Shown here: in pieces, positions 17,493 through 25,397 of the stretch
Layout of the letters: every line of letters begins with the position of its first letter
How positions within the stretch are numbered: the first letter of the stretch is position 1
DNA from: JBJHAX01 sp050480705
GTDB lineage: Bacteria; Actinomycetota; Nitriliruptoria; Nitriliruptorales; Nitriliruptoraceae
Assembly: GCA_050480705.1 (NCBI GenBank)
Contig: JBJHAX010000007.1
Span: forward strand, 1 to 64,000
Direction of reading: 5' to 3'
Length of the DNA: 64,000 bases
The notes under the pieces: generated by a model
What the model saw: only the letters and a program-made list of their open reading frames with translations
What the model was told of the DNA's origin: nothing
Databases searched by the model: none
Made by a program: the position numbers and the translations under genes

Positions 17493-17837
17493 CTACAGCT
17501 CGTGTGCGCCCAGATCGAGGCGCAGACCCTGGCGTACGCGTGCGATCTCACCACGCACGGCCTCGGCGTCGGCCGGGATGCGCACGTCGTGCTGTGGATA
17601 CAACTCGGCGGTCGACGTGTCAGTGACGCTCAGGCGCCAACCACGCTCCTCGACGTACTCACCGAGCCCGAACACCCAGCTGAGGATCACCGAGTCGCCC
17701 TCGGCATCCAAGTGCACGCTGAACGTCAGGTGACGGTTCGATGCGAGCATCCAGGTGCGGCCTCGCCGCGACGATCCGGCCAGCTGAAAACCGAGCGCGG
17801 CGAGGTCACGCTCGAAAGGTGTACCTGCGTCCGACAC
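17493..17837 (-). CDS. hypothetical protein
   Basis: A soluble-looking protein of about 114 residues with no signal peptide or membrane segment and no family I recognise. It looks alternating beta then helix: FQLAGSSRRGRTWMLASNRH, LTFSVHLDAEGDSVILSWVF, then a C-terminal helix (DAEAVRGEIARVRQGLRL). The start is uncertain: GTG 17835-17837 is used here, and GTG 17865-17867 is possible but would abut the divergent ATG at 17868. Its tight spacing to the following membrane-protein gene suggests a joint role. Confidence 0.55.
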   Translation of the reverse strand: MSDAGTPFERDLAALGFQLAGSSRRGRTWMLASNRHLTFSVHLDAEGDSVILSWVFGLGEYVEERGWRLSVTDTSTAELYPQHDVRIPADAEAVRGEIARVRQGLRLDLGAHEL

Positions 17838-17855
17838 CTGACGATCCGTCCACCG

Positions 17856-17861
17856 TACGCT
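17856..17861 (+). promoter_or_regulatory. possible -10 element for a leaderless transcript
   Basis: TACGCT ends six bases before the ATG at 17868, and there is no ribosome-binding site before that ATG. This layout fits transcription starting at or next to the start codon, as is common in actinobacteria. Confidence 0.4.
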
Positions 17862-17867
17862 GGGCAC

Positions 17868-18314
17868 ATGGTCCCGCCACGCCTCCGACGCACTTCTTCG
17901 CGCCTGACGCACGCGGTCGTCGCGAGCGTAGTGGTCGCGATCGCGCTCGCGTGCGCCCCGGCGTCCGACCCGGCGTCAGACGAGATGCTCGATGAGTTGC
18001 GTGCCGCGCTCAACGAATCCCGCGAGACCCAGCTGGAACTGCGCCAACGTGTCGAGGCCCTGGAAACCCGGGCGACAACAGACGGGGCCGAGGGAATCGC
18101 GGCGCTTGATCGCAGGCTCGACGAACTCGAGGATCTGCTCGCAGACGAGCGTGACGCGCGCCTCGCTTTCGCACCCCGCCTCGAGGATCTCGAACAGGAC
18201 CTACGGTCCTCGCTCGCCGACATTCGCGACAGCATCGAGGCATTGCGAGGCCAGATCGCCGACCTCGAGATCCGCTACGAGGTGCTGCAGACGCGCATCG
18301 ACCGCCTGAGCTGA
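17868..18314 (+). CDS. coiled-coil lipoprotein
   Basis: A 148-residue predicted lipoprotein. Residues 1-29 form a signal with lipobox ALAC (Cys at about residue 29). The rest, from about residue 40 to the end, is a long heptad-like coiled coil rich in Leu, Glu, Arg and Asp (for example LRQRVEALETRA, LDRRLDELEDLLADE, IRDSIEALRGQIADLEIR). There is no catalytic motif. It could be a structural or tethering envelope protein. It lies 53 bases upstream of the PASTA kinase in the same direction, so a link to envelope signalling is possible but unproven. Confidence 0.65.
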   Translation: MVPPRLRRTSSRLTHAVVASVVVAIALACAPASDPASDEMLDELRAALNESRETQLELRQRVEALETRATTDGAEGIAALDRRLDELEDLLADERDARLAFAPRLEDLEQDLRSSLADIRDSIEALRGQIADLEIRYEVLQTRIDRLS

Positions 18315-18354
18315 CACCCGGTCGTGCCTGACCGACGCGCGAGGCCTGCTGTCG

Positions 18355-18360
18355 TACGAT
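18355..18360 (+). promoter_or_regulatory. possible -10 element of the kinase gene, leaderless layout
   Basis: TACGAT ends seven bases before the GTG at 18368, with no ribosome-binding site between them. The geometry matches a leaderless actinobacterial transcript. Confidence 0.4.
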
Positions 18361-18367
18361 CAGCGAC

Positions 18368-20335
18368 GTGTTCGAGCCACCAAGTCCGACCATCGCGCCC
18401 GCCCGCGTCGGGGGCCGCTACGTGCTGCTCGATGAAGTCGGCCGTGGCGGCATGGCGACGGTGCATCGCGCACACGACGAAGTGCTCGACCGCACCGTTG
18501 CCGTCAAGCTGCTCCACGCCCATCTCGCACGTGACGCGACGTTTCTCGAGCGATTCCGACGCGAAGCACGCGCAGCGGCGGGGTTGACCCACCCCAACGT
18601 CGTCGCCGTCTACGACTGGGGGGAAACCCCACAAGGCGCCTTCCTCGTCCTGCAACTCGTCGAAGGCCCGACGCTGCGCAGCGTCCTGCAGGCACGCGGG
18701 CGCCTCGACGCCCGCGAAGCCGCCGGCGTGCTCGTCCCGGCCGCGCGCGGACTCGGCGCGGCGCATCGCCTCGAACTCGTCCACCGTGACGTCAAGCCCG
18801 AGAACCTGCTTCTCGGCGACGACGGCACGGTGCGCATCACGGATTTCGGCCTCGCACGCGCAGTGGCGAGTTCATCGAACACCTTCGGCACCGACGTGCT
18901 CGTCGGTTCGCCGCACTACCTGGCGCCCGAAGCCGTTCGCGGCGAACGCCTCGACCCTCGAGCCGATGTCTACGGGCTCGGCATCGTGCTCTACGAGTGC
19001 CTGACCGGCCGCCCACCCCACGAGGGCGATTCGCCATATGCGACTGCTATGGCGCACGTCGCCGCGTCGGTTCCCCCGCCTTCGGCGTCGGTCGACGACC
19101 TCGATCCGGCACTCGATGAAGTCGTCGCCTGGGCCACCGCGCCGGACGCCGCGCACCGATACCACGACGCCCTGGATTTCGCTCGCGCCTTGACCAACGC
19201 CGTGCCTGATGCTTCGGGCATTGACGCTCTCGTCACGTCGGTCGAGCCGGCCACCACGGTGTTGCGCATGCCTGGCGGCGCACCTGTGCAGGGCGACCTC
19301 GCCAACGCCCGAGCGGACGAGGCCTCTGACGGGCACACCGACGCCGAACGCGACGAGCCGACGTCGCTTTTGCACGAGCGTTCCCGCGCGGGCGACGAGG
19401 ACGACACGGACGAGCAGGTCGCGGCCCGTCCGCACCGCCGACGCTGGCGCCTGCTGCTGGCCGTTCTCCTGCTCGTCGGAGGATCGGCAGCGGGCGGCTA
19501 CCTGCTTTGGGACCGGGTCGTCGCACCGGTGCTCGACGTGCCAGCGGTCATCGGTGCGACCGAACAGGATGCCGTCGCGGCATTGAGCGCAGCAGGGTTC
19601 GAAGCCACCGTGGCTGACGAACCTGCGCATCACGCCGAGATTCCCGTCGGGCACGTCGTCGAACAGGATCCCCAGGGTTCAGCACGCTACGGCAGCCGGG
19701 TGCTGCTCGTCCTTTCGGCGGGACCGCGACAGATCGAACTCGTCGAGTTGTTCGGCCAGAGCGAAGAAGCTGCACGCCAGTGGCTGGTCGACGTCGGCCT
19801 GGATGTCGACGTCACACAGTCCTACGACGACGAGGTACCGGAGGGCATGGTCGTTGCGATGCGGCCCGAAGCCGGCAGCGTCGTCGACGAAGGAACGACC
19901 GTCGGCATCGTCTTGAGTCGGGGGCCGCCCCCGGTCGAGGTACCCGACCTCGACGGGCTGTCGCTCGACGAAGCGGACCAGAAGCTGGCCGATGCCGGAC
20001 TGTCACTTTCCGTTGGCGAGCGACGCGAATCCCTCGCGGCTGAGAACACGGTCATCGGCCAGTCTCCCGAGCCCGGTGTCGAACTCGAACGTGGCGGCAC
20101 CGTCGAGGTCGTCGTCTCCGACGGACCCCCCGAGGTGGAGGTCCCGTCCGTCCGTGGCGAGAACGTCAGCGACGCGACCGCGCAACTCGATGCCCTCGGC
20201 CTCGTCGTCGACGTCGAACGGCGCGGCGGAATCGGTGCGTTTCTCAACCCTGGCCGCGTGTTCGACCAGGATCCCGGACCCGGTGCGGTGCGGCGCGCCG
20301 GAGAGACCGTGACGCTGTTCGCCTACGAAGGCTGA
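18368..20335 (+). CDS. PASTA-domain Ser/Thr protein kinase (PknB/PknL type)
   Basis: A 655-residue membrane kinase. The Hanks-type catalytic domain has GRGGMATV (residues 25-32), the ATP lysine K47 (VAVKLL), HRDVKPEN with catalytic D141, DFG at 159-161 and the APE motif near 186. An acidic juxtamembrane region follows, then one transmembrane helix (about 359-379) and four PASTA repeats from about residue 391 to the end, which in relatives bind peptidoglycan or lipid II. The kinase domain is inside the cell, the PASTA repeats outside. It probably regulates cell-wall growth. In M. tuberculosis pknL has the same neighbour, DAHP synthase, but pknL lacks PASTA repeats, so I give no symbol. Confidence 0.93.
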   Translation: MFEPPSPTIAPARVGGRYVLLDEVGRGGMATVHRAHDEVLDRTVAVKLLHAHLARDATFLERFRREARAAAGLTHPNVVAVYDWGETPQGAFLVLQLVEGPTLRSVLQARGRLDAREAAGVLVPAARGLGAAHRLELVHRDVKPENLLLGDDGTVRITDFGLARAVASSSNTFGTDVLVGSPHYLAPEAVRGERLDPRADVYGLGIVLYECLTGRPPHEGDSPYATAMAHVAASVPPPSASVDDLDPALDEVVAWATAPDAAHRYHDALDFARALTNAVPDASGIDALVTSVEPATTVLRMPGGAPVQGDLANARADEASDGHTDAERDEPTSLLHERSRAGDEDDTDEQVAARPHRRRWRLLLAVLLLVGGSAAGGYLLWDRVVAPVLDVPAVIGATEQDAVAALSAAGFEATVADEPAHHAEIPVGHVVEQDPQGSARYGSRVLLVLSAGPRQIELVELFGQSEEAARQWLVDVGLDVDVTQSYDDEVPEGMVVAMRPEAGSVVDEGTTVGIVLSRGPPPVEVPDLDGLSLDEADQKLADAGLSLSVGERRESLAAENTVIGQSPEPGVELERGGTVEVVVSDGPPEVEVPSVRGENVSDATAQLDALGLVVDVERRGGIGAFLNPGRVFDQDPGPGAVRRAGETVTLFAYEG

Positions 20336-20377
20336 ACCCGGAAGGGCCCTGTGCGGCTCCAGAGCTTTCCTGACGCG

Positions 20378-21304
20378 TCAGCCGTTCGCAGCCGGGGAGC
20401 GTTGCGCTCGCTCGAACGCAAGGTCGACATCGTCGCCGATCGCGACGCGGCCGCGCACCTCGAGATCCGAGATCGCCAGGTCCTGACTACTCGCGCCCGG
20501 GAACACCTCGAGAATCTCGAGGCGGATGGACGTGGTGAGGATCGGCTGGGGAAGCTCAATGGCCTGGACGTCACGGCCCTGGTCGAGAAGGTTCAGCACG
20601 TAGCTCACGTCACCGTCGAAGGTCACCAGCACCCGGTGCGCACGTGCCGTCGCGGCGTACGCATCGGCGTCGAGATGGTCGCCGTTGCGGATGAGCAGCA
20701 TCTCGGCCCAGCCAGGCCGCGCCAGAAACAGGTCGACCGTCTCACCGATGCCGTGCGGCGCGACGTCTCCGTCAGAGCGCCATGCCGTGTCGGGATCGTC
20801 ATCGACCATCTGAGCGGGTGCGAACACCCGGCCATCGGAAGGCCCGGCGTTCGACAACGTCGCGATGTCGCTGAGCTCGAGAACCACCCGCTCTTCGGCG
20901 TACATCCCGGGGTCGAGGACCGCCGCCGACAGCGCCCGGTCGCTTGTGAACGGCCCCACGCCTGCAAGGGCGAGACCCAGGACGACGATCGCCGTGACGG
21001 TCAGTCCCGCGATAACGGGCAACCACCACTGCCGGAGAGCTCCCGCCACCCCGCCGGCCTGCGGGACGGTCGGCAGTTCGGAAGGCAGGCGTCTGGGCAG
21101 CGGCTCGCCAGATTCGAGATCGCACCCGCATCCGACACAGATCACGCGCTCGGGGTGATTGCCCAGCCCGCAGACCCTGCAGTTCGGACCGGCTGAATTC
21201 GACGCCGGACGAGGCTGCGGCCCACGTGGGCGTACAGGCTCGATGCGGTCGGTGTCCGTCTCCTCGACGGTGCTCGACGCCCCGCCCGCCGCACGCTGCG
21301 TCAC
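20378..21304 (-). CDS. zinc-ribbon membrane protein with discoidin/NADase-type glycan-binding-like domain
   Basis: A 308-residue protein. Residues 42-59 hold a four-cysteine zinc ribbon (C42, C45, C56, C59), and a single transmembrane helix follows at about 88-115. The remaining 190 residues resemble the discoidin-like domain found beside zinc ribbons in many actinobacterial proteins (annotated elsewhere as NADase-type glycan-binding): VLELSDIATLSNAGPSDGR, MVDDDPDTAWRS and a beta-rich ending. The zinc ribbon would be cytoplasmic and the glycan-binding part outside. It is convergent with the PASTA kinase, 42 bases away, and may be a partner or sensor (inference). Start GTG 21302-21304. Confidence 0.7.
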   Translation of the reverse strand: MTQRAAGGASSTVEETDTDRIEPVRPRGPQPRPASNSAGPNCRVCGLGNHPERVICVGCGCDLESGEPLPRRLPSELPTVPQAGGVAGALRQWWLPVIAGLTVTAIVVLGLALAGVGPFTSDRALSAAVLDPGMYAEERVVLELSDIATLSNAGPSDGRVFAPAQMVDDDPDTAWRSDGDVAPHGIGETVDLFLARPGWAEMLLIRNGDHLDADAYAATARAHRVLVTFDGDVSYVLNLLDQGRDVQAIELPQPILTTSIRLEILEVFPGASSQDLAISDLEVRGRVAIGDDVDLAFERAQRSPAANG

Positions 21305-21450
21305 TCGTGTGCTCCCTGATCGCCGGGTCGCTCACTCGCGGCAGATTCGAGCACTCGGCGCGAACTGTCGCGACGCGGCCCGCACCCTCCGTCGGACCTA
21401 CCCGGGTCAGGGTAGACGCCACGCGCGATGGCACTGCGCCGCAGCGGTGC

Positions 21451-21456
21451 TAGCAT
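21451..21456 (+). promoter_or_regulatory. possible -10 element of the aroF leader transcript
   Basis: TAGCAT ends seven bases before ATG 21464. If the transcript begins at that ATG, the leader ORF is leaderless. I see no clear -35. Confidence 0.45.
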
Positions 21457-21463
21457 GCCCGTC

Positions 21464-21550
21464 ATGAGCAACCCCTCCGCCTTCGCGTTTACCGGGACCT
21501 GGTACTACCCCACCGGTCCCGGGACCGAACGCGTCACAGGCACCAGCTGA
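21464..21550 (+). CDS. putative aromatic-amino-acid leader peptide of the DAHP synthase gene
   Basis: A 28-codon ORF that ends 96 bases before the DAHP synthase start. It carries Phe at codons 7 and 9 and a Trp-Tyr-Tyr run at codons 13-15, five aromatic residues within nine codons, then Pro and Gly/Thr-rich codons. Translation that stalls at the WYY codons when aromatic amino acids are scarce would affect the RNA folds that follow. CCGGGACC (21492-21499) can pair with GGTCCCGG (21515-21522), and CGGTCCCGGGACCG (21514-21527) can also fold on itself; a strong terminator-like stem follows at 21570-21593. An in-frame ATG at 21455 would add three residues. This matches transcription attenuation in design; no experiment supports it. 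Confidence 0.7.
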   Translation: MSNPSAFAFTGTWYYPTGPGTERVTGTS

Positions 21551-21569
21551 GAAACCACCAAGACGCTCG

Positions 21570-21602
21570 GACCCCGGGGACATCCCCGGGGTCTGTTGGT
21601 TT
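21570..21602 (+). terminator. attenuator-type terminator hairpin before DAHP synthase
   Basis: GACCCCGGGG (21570-21579) and CCCCGGGGTC (21584-21593) form a perfect 10-base-pair stem with a 4-base loop, followed by TGTTGGTTT. It stands between the leader ORF and the DAHP synthase gene, where it would stop transcription unless leader folding prevents it. GGTCC at 21515-21519 can pair with GGACC at 21569-21573, invading the left arm, a possible antiterminator. Confidence 0.7.
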
Positions 21603-21646
21603 CGGGGACCGGCGGGAGACGGGACGTGACGAGAGAGGACACGACC

Positions 21647-22714
21647 ATGGTCGTGGTTATGCGATCGACCGCTGCCGACGACGACGTCGACAAAGTCGTC
21701 AAGGCGATCGCCGAAGTCGGCGGTGAAGCGTTCGTCTCCCGCGGGCGCAACCAGACGATCATCGGGCTCGTCGGTGATCTGACCCAGTTCGCCGAACTGC
21801 CGCTGCATGCGTTCCCCGGCGTCGAAGACGTCATCCGGGTGAGCAGGCCGTACAAGTTGGTGAGCAACGAGACGCATCCGCGCCCGTCCACCGTGATGGT
21901 CGGCGACGCCTCGATTGGCCGTGACAGCGTGACGCTCATCGCGGGCCCGTGCGCCGTGGAGAGCGAGGAGCAGACGGTCCAGGCCTGCCGCATGGCAAAG
22001 GAAGCTGGCGCGACGATCCTGCGCGGCGGCGCGTACAAGCCGCGCACCTCGCCCTACGCCTTCCAGGGCCTCGGCGAAGCCGGCCTCGACATTCTCCACG
22101 ACGCTGCACGTGAGCTCGGTCTGCCGTTCGTGACCGAGGTCGTCACTCCCGCCGATGTGGACACGGTCGCAGCCAAGGCGGACATGCTCCAGATCGGCAC
22201 ACGCAACATGCAGAACTTCCAGCTTCTCAAGGAAGCTGGCATGTCCGGCCGACCGGTGCTGCTCAAGCGTGGCATGACCGCCACGATCGACGAATGGATC
22301 ATGGCGGCCGAATACATCGCCCACACCGGCAACCTGCAGGTGGTGCTGTGCGAGCGCGGCATCCGCACCTACGAGACCTCGACACGCAACACGCTCGATG
22401 TGTCCGCGGTTCCTGTTGCGCAGTCGCTGACCCACCTGCCGGTGATCATCGACCCTTCCCACTCGGGAGGGCGACGCGAGCTCGTCATGTCGCTCATCCG
22501 CGCAGGGCTGGCCGTCGGTGCCGACGGGCTGATCGTCGACGTCCATCCACGGCCTGAGACGGCGCTGTGCGACGGCCCGCAGGCGCTGGTCACCGACGAC
22601 ATGCCGGAGCTTCGCGAAACCATCGCGAAGTTCGCGGCTGTGATGGACCGGAGCGTCGTCACGATCGAGCGGGAGCACAGCGACGGCGCATGGGGACGTT
22701 CAGCGACCGCGTGA
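21647..22714 (+). CDS. aroF: 3-deoxy-7-phosphoheptulonate synthase, type I beta with N-terminal ferredoxin-like domain
   Basis: DAHP synthase condenses phosphoenolpyruvate with erythrose 4-phosphate, the entry step to the shikimate pathway. The 355-residue product has an N-terminal ferredoxin-like regulatory domain (about 1-75), as in the Thermotoga enzyme, where it mediates feedback by Tyr or Phe, then the TIM-barrel catalytic part with GPCAVES (100-106), RGGAYKPRTSPY (126-137) and IDPSHSGGRR. ATG 21647 follows AGAGG at 8 bases. An open upstream extension runs into the terminator and is not coding. Expression is probably attenuated by the leader ORF at 21464, and the last 15 bases overlap the convergent threonine aldolase gene. 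Confidence 0.94.
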   Translation: MVVVMRSTAADDDVDKVVKAIAEVGGEAFVSRGRNQTIIGLVGDLTQFAELPLHAFPGVEDVIRVSRPYKLVSNETHPRPSTVMVGDASIGRDSVTLIAGPCAVESEEQTVQACRMAKEAGATILRGGAYKPRTSPYAFQGLGEAGLDILHDAARELGLPFVTEVVTPADVDTVAAKADMLQIGTRNMQNFQLLKEAGMSGRPVLLKRGMTATIDEWIMAAEYIAHTGNLQVVLCERGIRTYETSTRNTLDVSAVPVAQSLTHLPVIIDPSHSGGRRELVMSLIRAGLAVGADGLIVDVHPRPETALCDGPQALVTDDMPELRETIAKFAAVMDRSVVTIEREHSDGAWGRSATA

Positions 22715-23782
22715 GCTCGGCGGGTTCTCCTGGGTGGTCGGCGCCGCGGCCGGTGCGAGCGCATCGACGAGAACGCGCGCTGCGCGTTCGCAGTCGCCTC
22801 GATCCACGTCGAGATGCGTGACGAGACGAAGCAACCCGGGTGCGGTCGCCCCCAGAAGGACGCCCTGCTCACGGCAGCGCGCGACGACGTCGACTGCTGG
22901 GACACCGAGTGTGTCGACGTAGACGATGTTGCTCTCCACCTCGAGCGGCAACACGGTGCCTGGCCGCGCGTCGGCGAGCAGTTGTGCGATCATCCGCGCG
23001 TTGTCGTGGTCATCGGCCAGGCGATCCACGTGGTGGTGCAGCGCGTGCAAACCGGCTGCTGCGATCACACCCGCCTGACGCATCGCCCCTCCGAGGCGCC
23101 GCCGCCAGACGCGCGCTTCGGCGACGAGGGCAGCGTCGCCGACCACCATCGACCCGATCGGCGCCCCGAGGCCCTTCGACAGGCAGAAGCTGAACGCGGT
23201 GAACACCTTGCCGTAGTCGGCCGGGCCGGTGCCTGACGCAACGATCGCGTTCCACAGCCGCGCACCGTCACCGTGCAGCGGAACCCCCCGGTCGTCGGCG
23301 AGCGCTCTGAGTGACGCGACGGCGTCGACCCCGTTGATCGCACCGCCCCCTCGGTTGGTCGTCTCCTCCACCGAGATCGCCGCAAGCCCCGTATAGGGGA
23401 ACATGTCCGGACGCAGCGCGTCAGCGACCGCGTGCGCGTCGAGTCGTCCGCGATCCCCCGGCAGCGTCCGAAACTGCACCTGGGCGATGATGGCGGCGGC
23501 ACCGATCTCGTAGGCCACGACGTGGGCGTCCTGCTCGCACACCACCTCCCCACCCCGCTCGCACAAGGATGCGAGCAGCGTCTGGGTCGCCATGACACCG
23601 GAGGGCACCAGCATCGCCGCGTCACGTTCGAAGCGGCCCGCGACGTAGTCCTCGAGCTCTCTGACCGTCGGGTCCTCGCCGAAGACGTCGTCGCCCACCT
23701 CGGCGTCGGCCATGACGCGACGCATCGCCGGTGTCGGGCGGGTGACGGTGTCCGAGCGCAGGTCGATCGCCGCGGCAGTCAT
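22700..23782 (-). CDS. threonine aldolase family PLP enzyme
   Basis: This 360-residue fold-type I PLP enzyme cleaves L-threonine or L-allo-threonine to glycine and acetaldehyde in characterised relatives. It has an N-terminal DLRSDTVTRPTPAMR and GDDVFGEDPTV, typical of low-specificity L-threonine aldolases, the HGDGARLWNA segment with the PLP-ring aspartate D172, and the Schiff-base lysine K203 in SKGLGAPIGS. The start ATG 23780-23782 overlaps the phosphofructokinase stop (ATGA), so it is translationally coupled to that gene. Its C-terminus overlaps the end of aroF by 15 bases on the other strand. Substrate stereospecificity cannot be read from sequence. Confidence 0.88.
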   Translation of the reverse strand: MTAAAIDLRSDTVTRPTPAMRRVMADAEVGDDVFGEDPTVRELEDYVAGRFERDAAMLVPSGVMATQTLLASLCERGGEVVCEQDAHVVAYEIGAAAIIAQVQFRTLPGDRGRLDAHAVADALRPDMFPYTGLAAISVEETTNRGGGAINGVDAVASLRALADDRGVPLHGDGARLWNAIVASGTGPADYGKVFTAFSFCLSKGLGAPIGSMVVGDAALVAEARVWRRRLGGAMRQAGVIAAAGLHALHHHVDRLADDHDNARMIAQLLADARPGTVLPLEVESNIVYVDTLGVPAVDVVARCREQGVLLGATAPGLLRLVTHLDVDRGDCERAARVLVDALAPAAAPTTQENPPSSRGR

Positions 23783-24813
23783 CCGAAGAAGACCTCCGCG
23801 ACCTCGTAGATACGCGGCGGGACGGTCTTGAGTTCGATCGTCGCCTCCGCGAGCGATATGGCGGTCACGAGACCGTTCTGTATCGCCGTCATCGTGCCCC
23901 ACTGCCCTTCCATGGCGAGGTCGGTGGCGCGCACACCCATGCGCGTGGCCAGGATCCGATCCGTGGCATTGGGTGTTCCGCCACGTTGGACGTGTCCGAG
24001 GATGGTGACACGGGCCTCGAATCCGGTGCGATCCTCGATCTGCTCGGCGATGCCGTGAGCGAGGCCGCCGAGCCGGGGGCGCCCGAACTCGTCGAGCGGC
24101 ATCTCGAGGACCTCCATGGTGCCGTCGCGTGGCGTGGCTCCTTCTGCGACCACCACGATGGAGAAGTCCCTTCCCGTGCCCGCACGATGCTTCAGGTGGC
24201 GCGACACCGCTGCGATGTCGAAGGGCACCTCCGGCACGAGGATCGCGTCGGCGCCACCGGCCATCCCGGCGAAGGTGGCGATCCAACCGGCGTGGCGGCC
24301 CATGACCTCCAGCACCTGCACGCGGTTGTGCGACTCGGCCGTCGAGTGCAGGCGGTCGACGGCCTCGGTCGCGATGTCGACTGCGGTTGAGAACCCGATC
24401 GTCGTTTCGGTTCCCGCCACGTCGTTGTCGATGGTCTTGGGAATGCCGACGATGGGGATGCCCTCGTCCTCGCAGAGTCGACGTGACGCCGACAGGGTGC
24501 CTTCGCCGCCGATGACGATCAGTCCGTCGAGCCGGTGGACGTCGAGTGCTTCGCGTATCCGTGCGACCCCGTCGTCCTCGCGGTACGGATCGACACGGGA
24601 GGTCCCGAGGATCGTGCCGCCCCGGTGCAACAGTCCTCGCGTCGATTCGACGGTGAGCTGCTCGACCTCGAGACCGAGCACCCCTTCCCAGCCGCCACGG
24701 AACCCGAACGTCATCACGTTGTGTCCGGCCGCGCGGCGTACGATCGCACGGATGGCAGCGTTGAGGCCGGGGCAGTCGCCCCCACCGGTAAGAATCCCGA
24801 TGCGTGCCGTCAT
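23779..24813 (-). CDS. pfkA: 6-phosphofructokinase (group III-like, ATP-type glycine retained)
   Basis: PfkA phosphorylates fructose 6-phosphate to the 1,6-bisphosphate in glycolysis. The 344-residue protein has the N-terminal TGGGDCPGLNAAIR nucleotide-binding turn, GGEGT at 102-106 and PKTIDND at 125-131. In Escherichia coli numbering, glycine 104 is kept, as in ATP-dependent enzymes, while position 124 is lysine, as in PPi-dependent and actinobacterial group III enzymes. So ATP is the likelier donor, with PPi use not excluded. The 24814-24914 spacer to divergent msrB contains TAGTAT on the minus strand as a possible -10. Confidence 0.9.
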   Translation of the reverse strand: MTARIGILTGGGDCPGLNAAIRAIVRRAAGHNVMTFGFRGGWEGVLGLEVEQLTVESTRGLLHRGGTILGTSRVDPYREDDGVARIREALDVHRLDGLIVIGGEGTLSASRRLCEDEGIPIVGIPKTIDNDVAGTETTIGFSTAVDIATEAVDRLHSTAESHNRVQVLEVMGRHAGWIATFAGMAGGADAILVPEVPFDIAAVSRHLKHRAGTGRDFSIVVVAEGATPRDGTMEVLEMPLDEFGRPRLGGLAHGIAEQIEDRTGFEARVTILGHVQRGGTPNATDRILATRMGVRATDLAMEGQWGTMTAIQNGLVTAISLAEATIELKTVPPRIYEVAEVFFG

Positions 24814-24914
24814 CGTCGTTGGCTCCGTACGCGGACTGCGTCGCTGCGATACTAGGGGCGGGCGACCGTATCCTCGCCGTGAAGCACCGCATCCGGCGAT
24901 CGTGGGAGCAACAG

Positions 24915-25310
24915 ATGCAGCGCAGCGAGCAGGAGTGGCGCGAGCAACTCTCGCCTGAGCAGTACCAGGTGCTGCGGCAGGCAGGCACCGAGCGGCCGTT
25001 CACCGGCAAGTACTGGGATGTCTTCGACGACGGCGAGTACCGCTGTGCCGGCTGCGGTACCACCCTGTTCGAGTCCGCGACGAAGTTCGATGCGCACTGC
25101 GGGTGGCCGAGCTTCTACGAGCCGGCCGAATCCGGCGTGATCGAGGAGCGTGACGACGACACGCTCGGCTACCGCCGCACCGAGGTGGTGTGCGCCACGT
25201 GTTCGGGGCATCTGGGCCACGTCTTCGATGACGCACCCGACCAACCCACCGGTCTGCGCTACTGCATCAACTCGGCCGCCATCGAACTCGAACGGTCCGA
25301 CGAGGACTGA
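24915..25310 (+). CDS. msrB: peptide-methionine (R)-S-oxide reductase
   Basis: MsrB repairs proteins by reducing the R form of methionine sulfoxide. The 131-residue product keeps both zinc CxxC pairs (C44/C47 and C93/C96) and the catalytic cysteine C117 in RYCINSAA, with C62 as a possible resolving residue; the GHLGHVFDD motif is present. ATG 24915 sits seven bases after GGAG; an upstream extension of the frame is not family-like. It is divergent from pfkA and convergent with the acyltransferase gene, with a weak hairpin around 25365-25386 between them. Confidence 0.95.
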   Translation: MQRSEQEWREQLSPEQYQVLRQAGTERPFTGKYWDVFDDGEYRCAGCGTTLFESATKFDAHCGWPSFYEPAESGVIEERDDDTLGYRRTEVVCATCSGHLGHVFDDAPDQPTGLRYCINSAAIELERSDED

Positions 25311-25397
25311 CGCCTCGCACCCGCGACCCCCTCCTGCGGCCCGCCCATACCCGTGCCGCCCCCGACGGCGCTGTCCAGCGCGCCGTGTCGCGTGCAG

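Noticed and set aside
20378..21304. Possible single-copy phosphatase partner of the PASTA kinase
   Set aside because: No PP2C motifs; zinc ribbon plus discoidin-like domain explain the sequence better.
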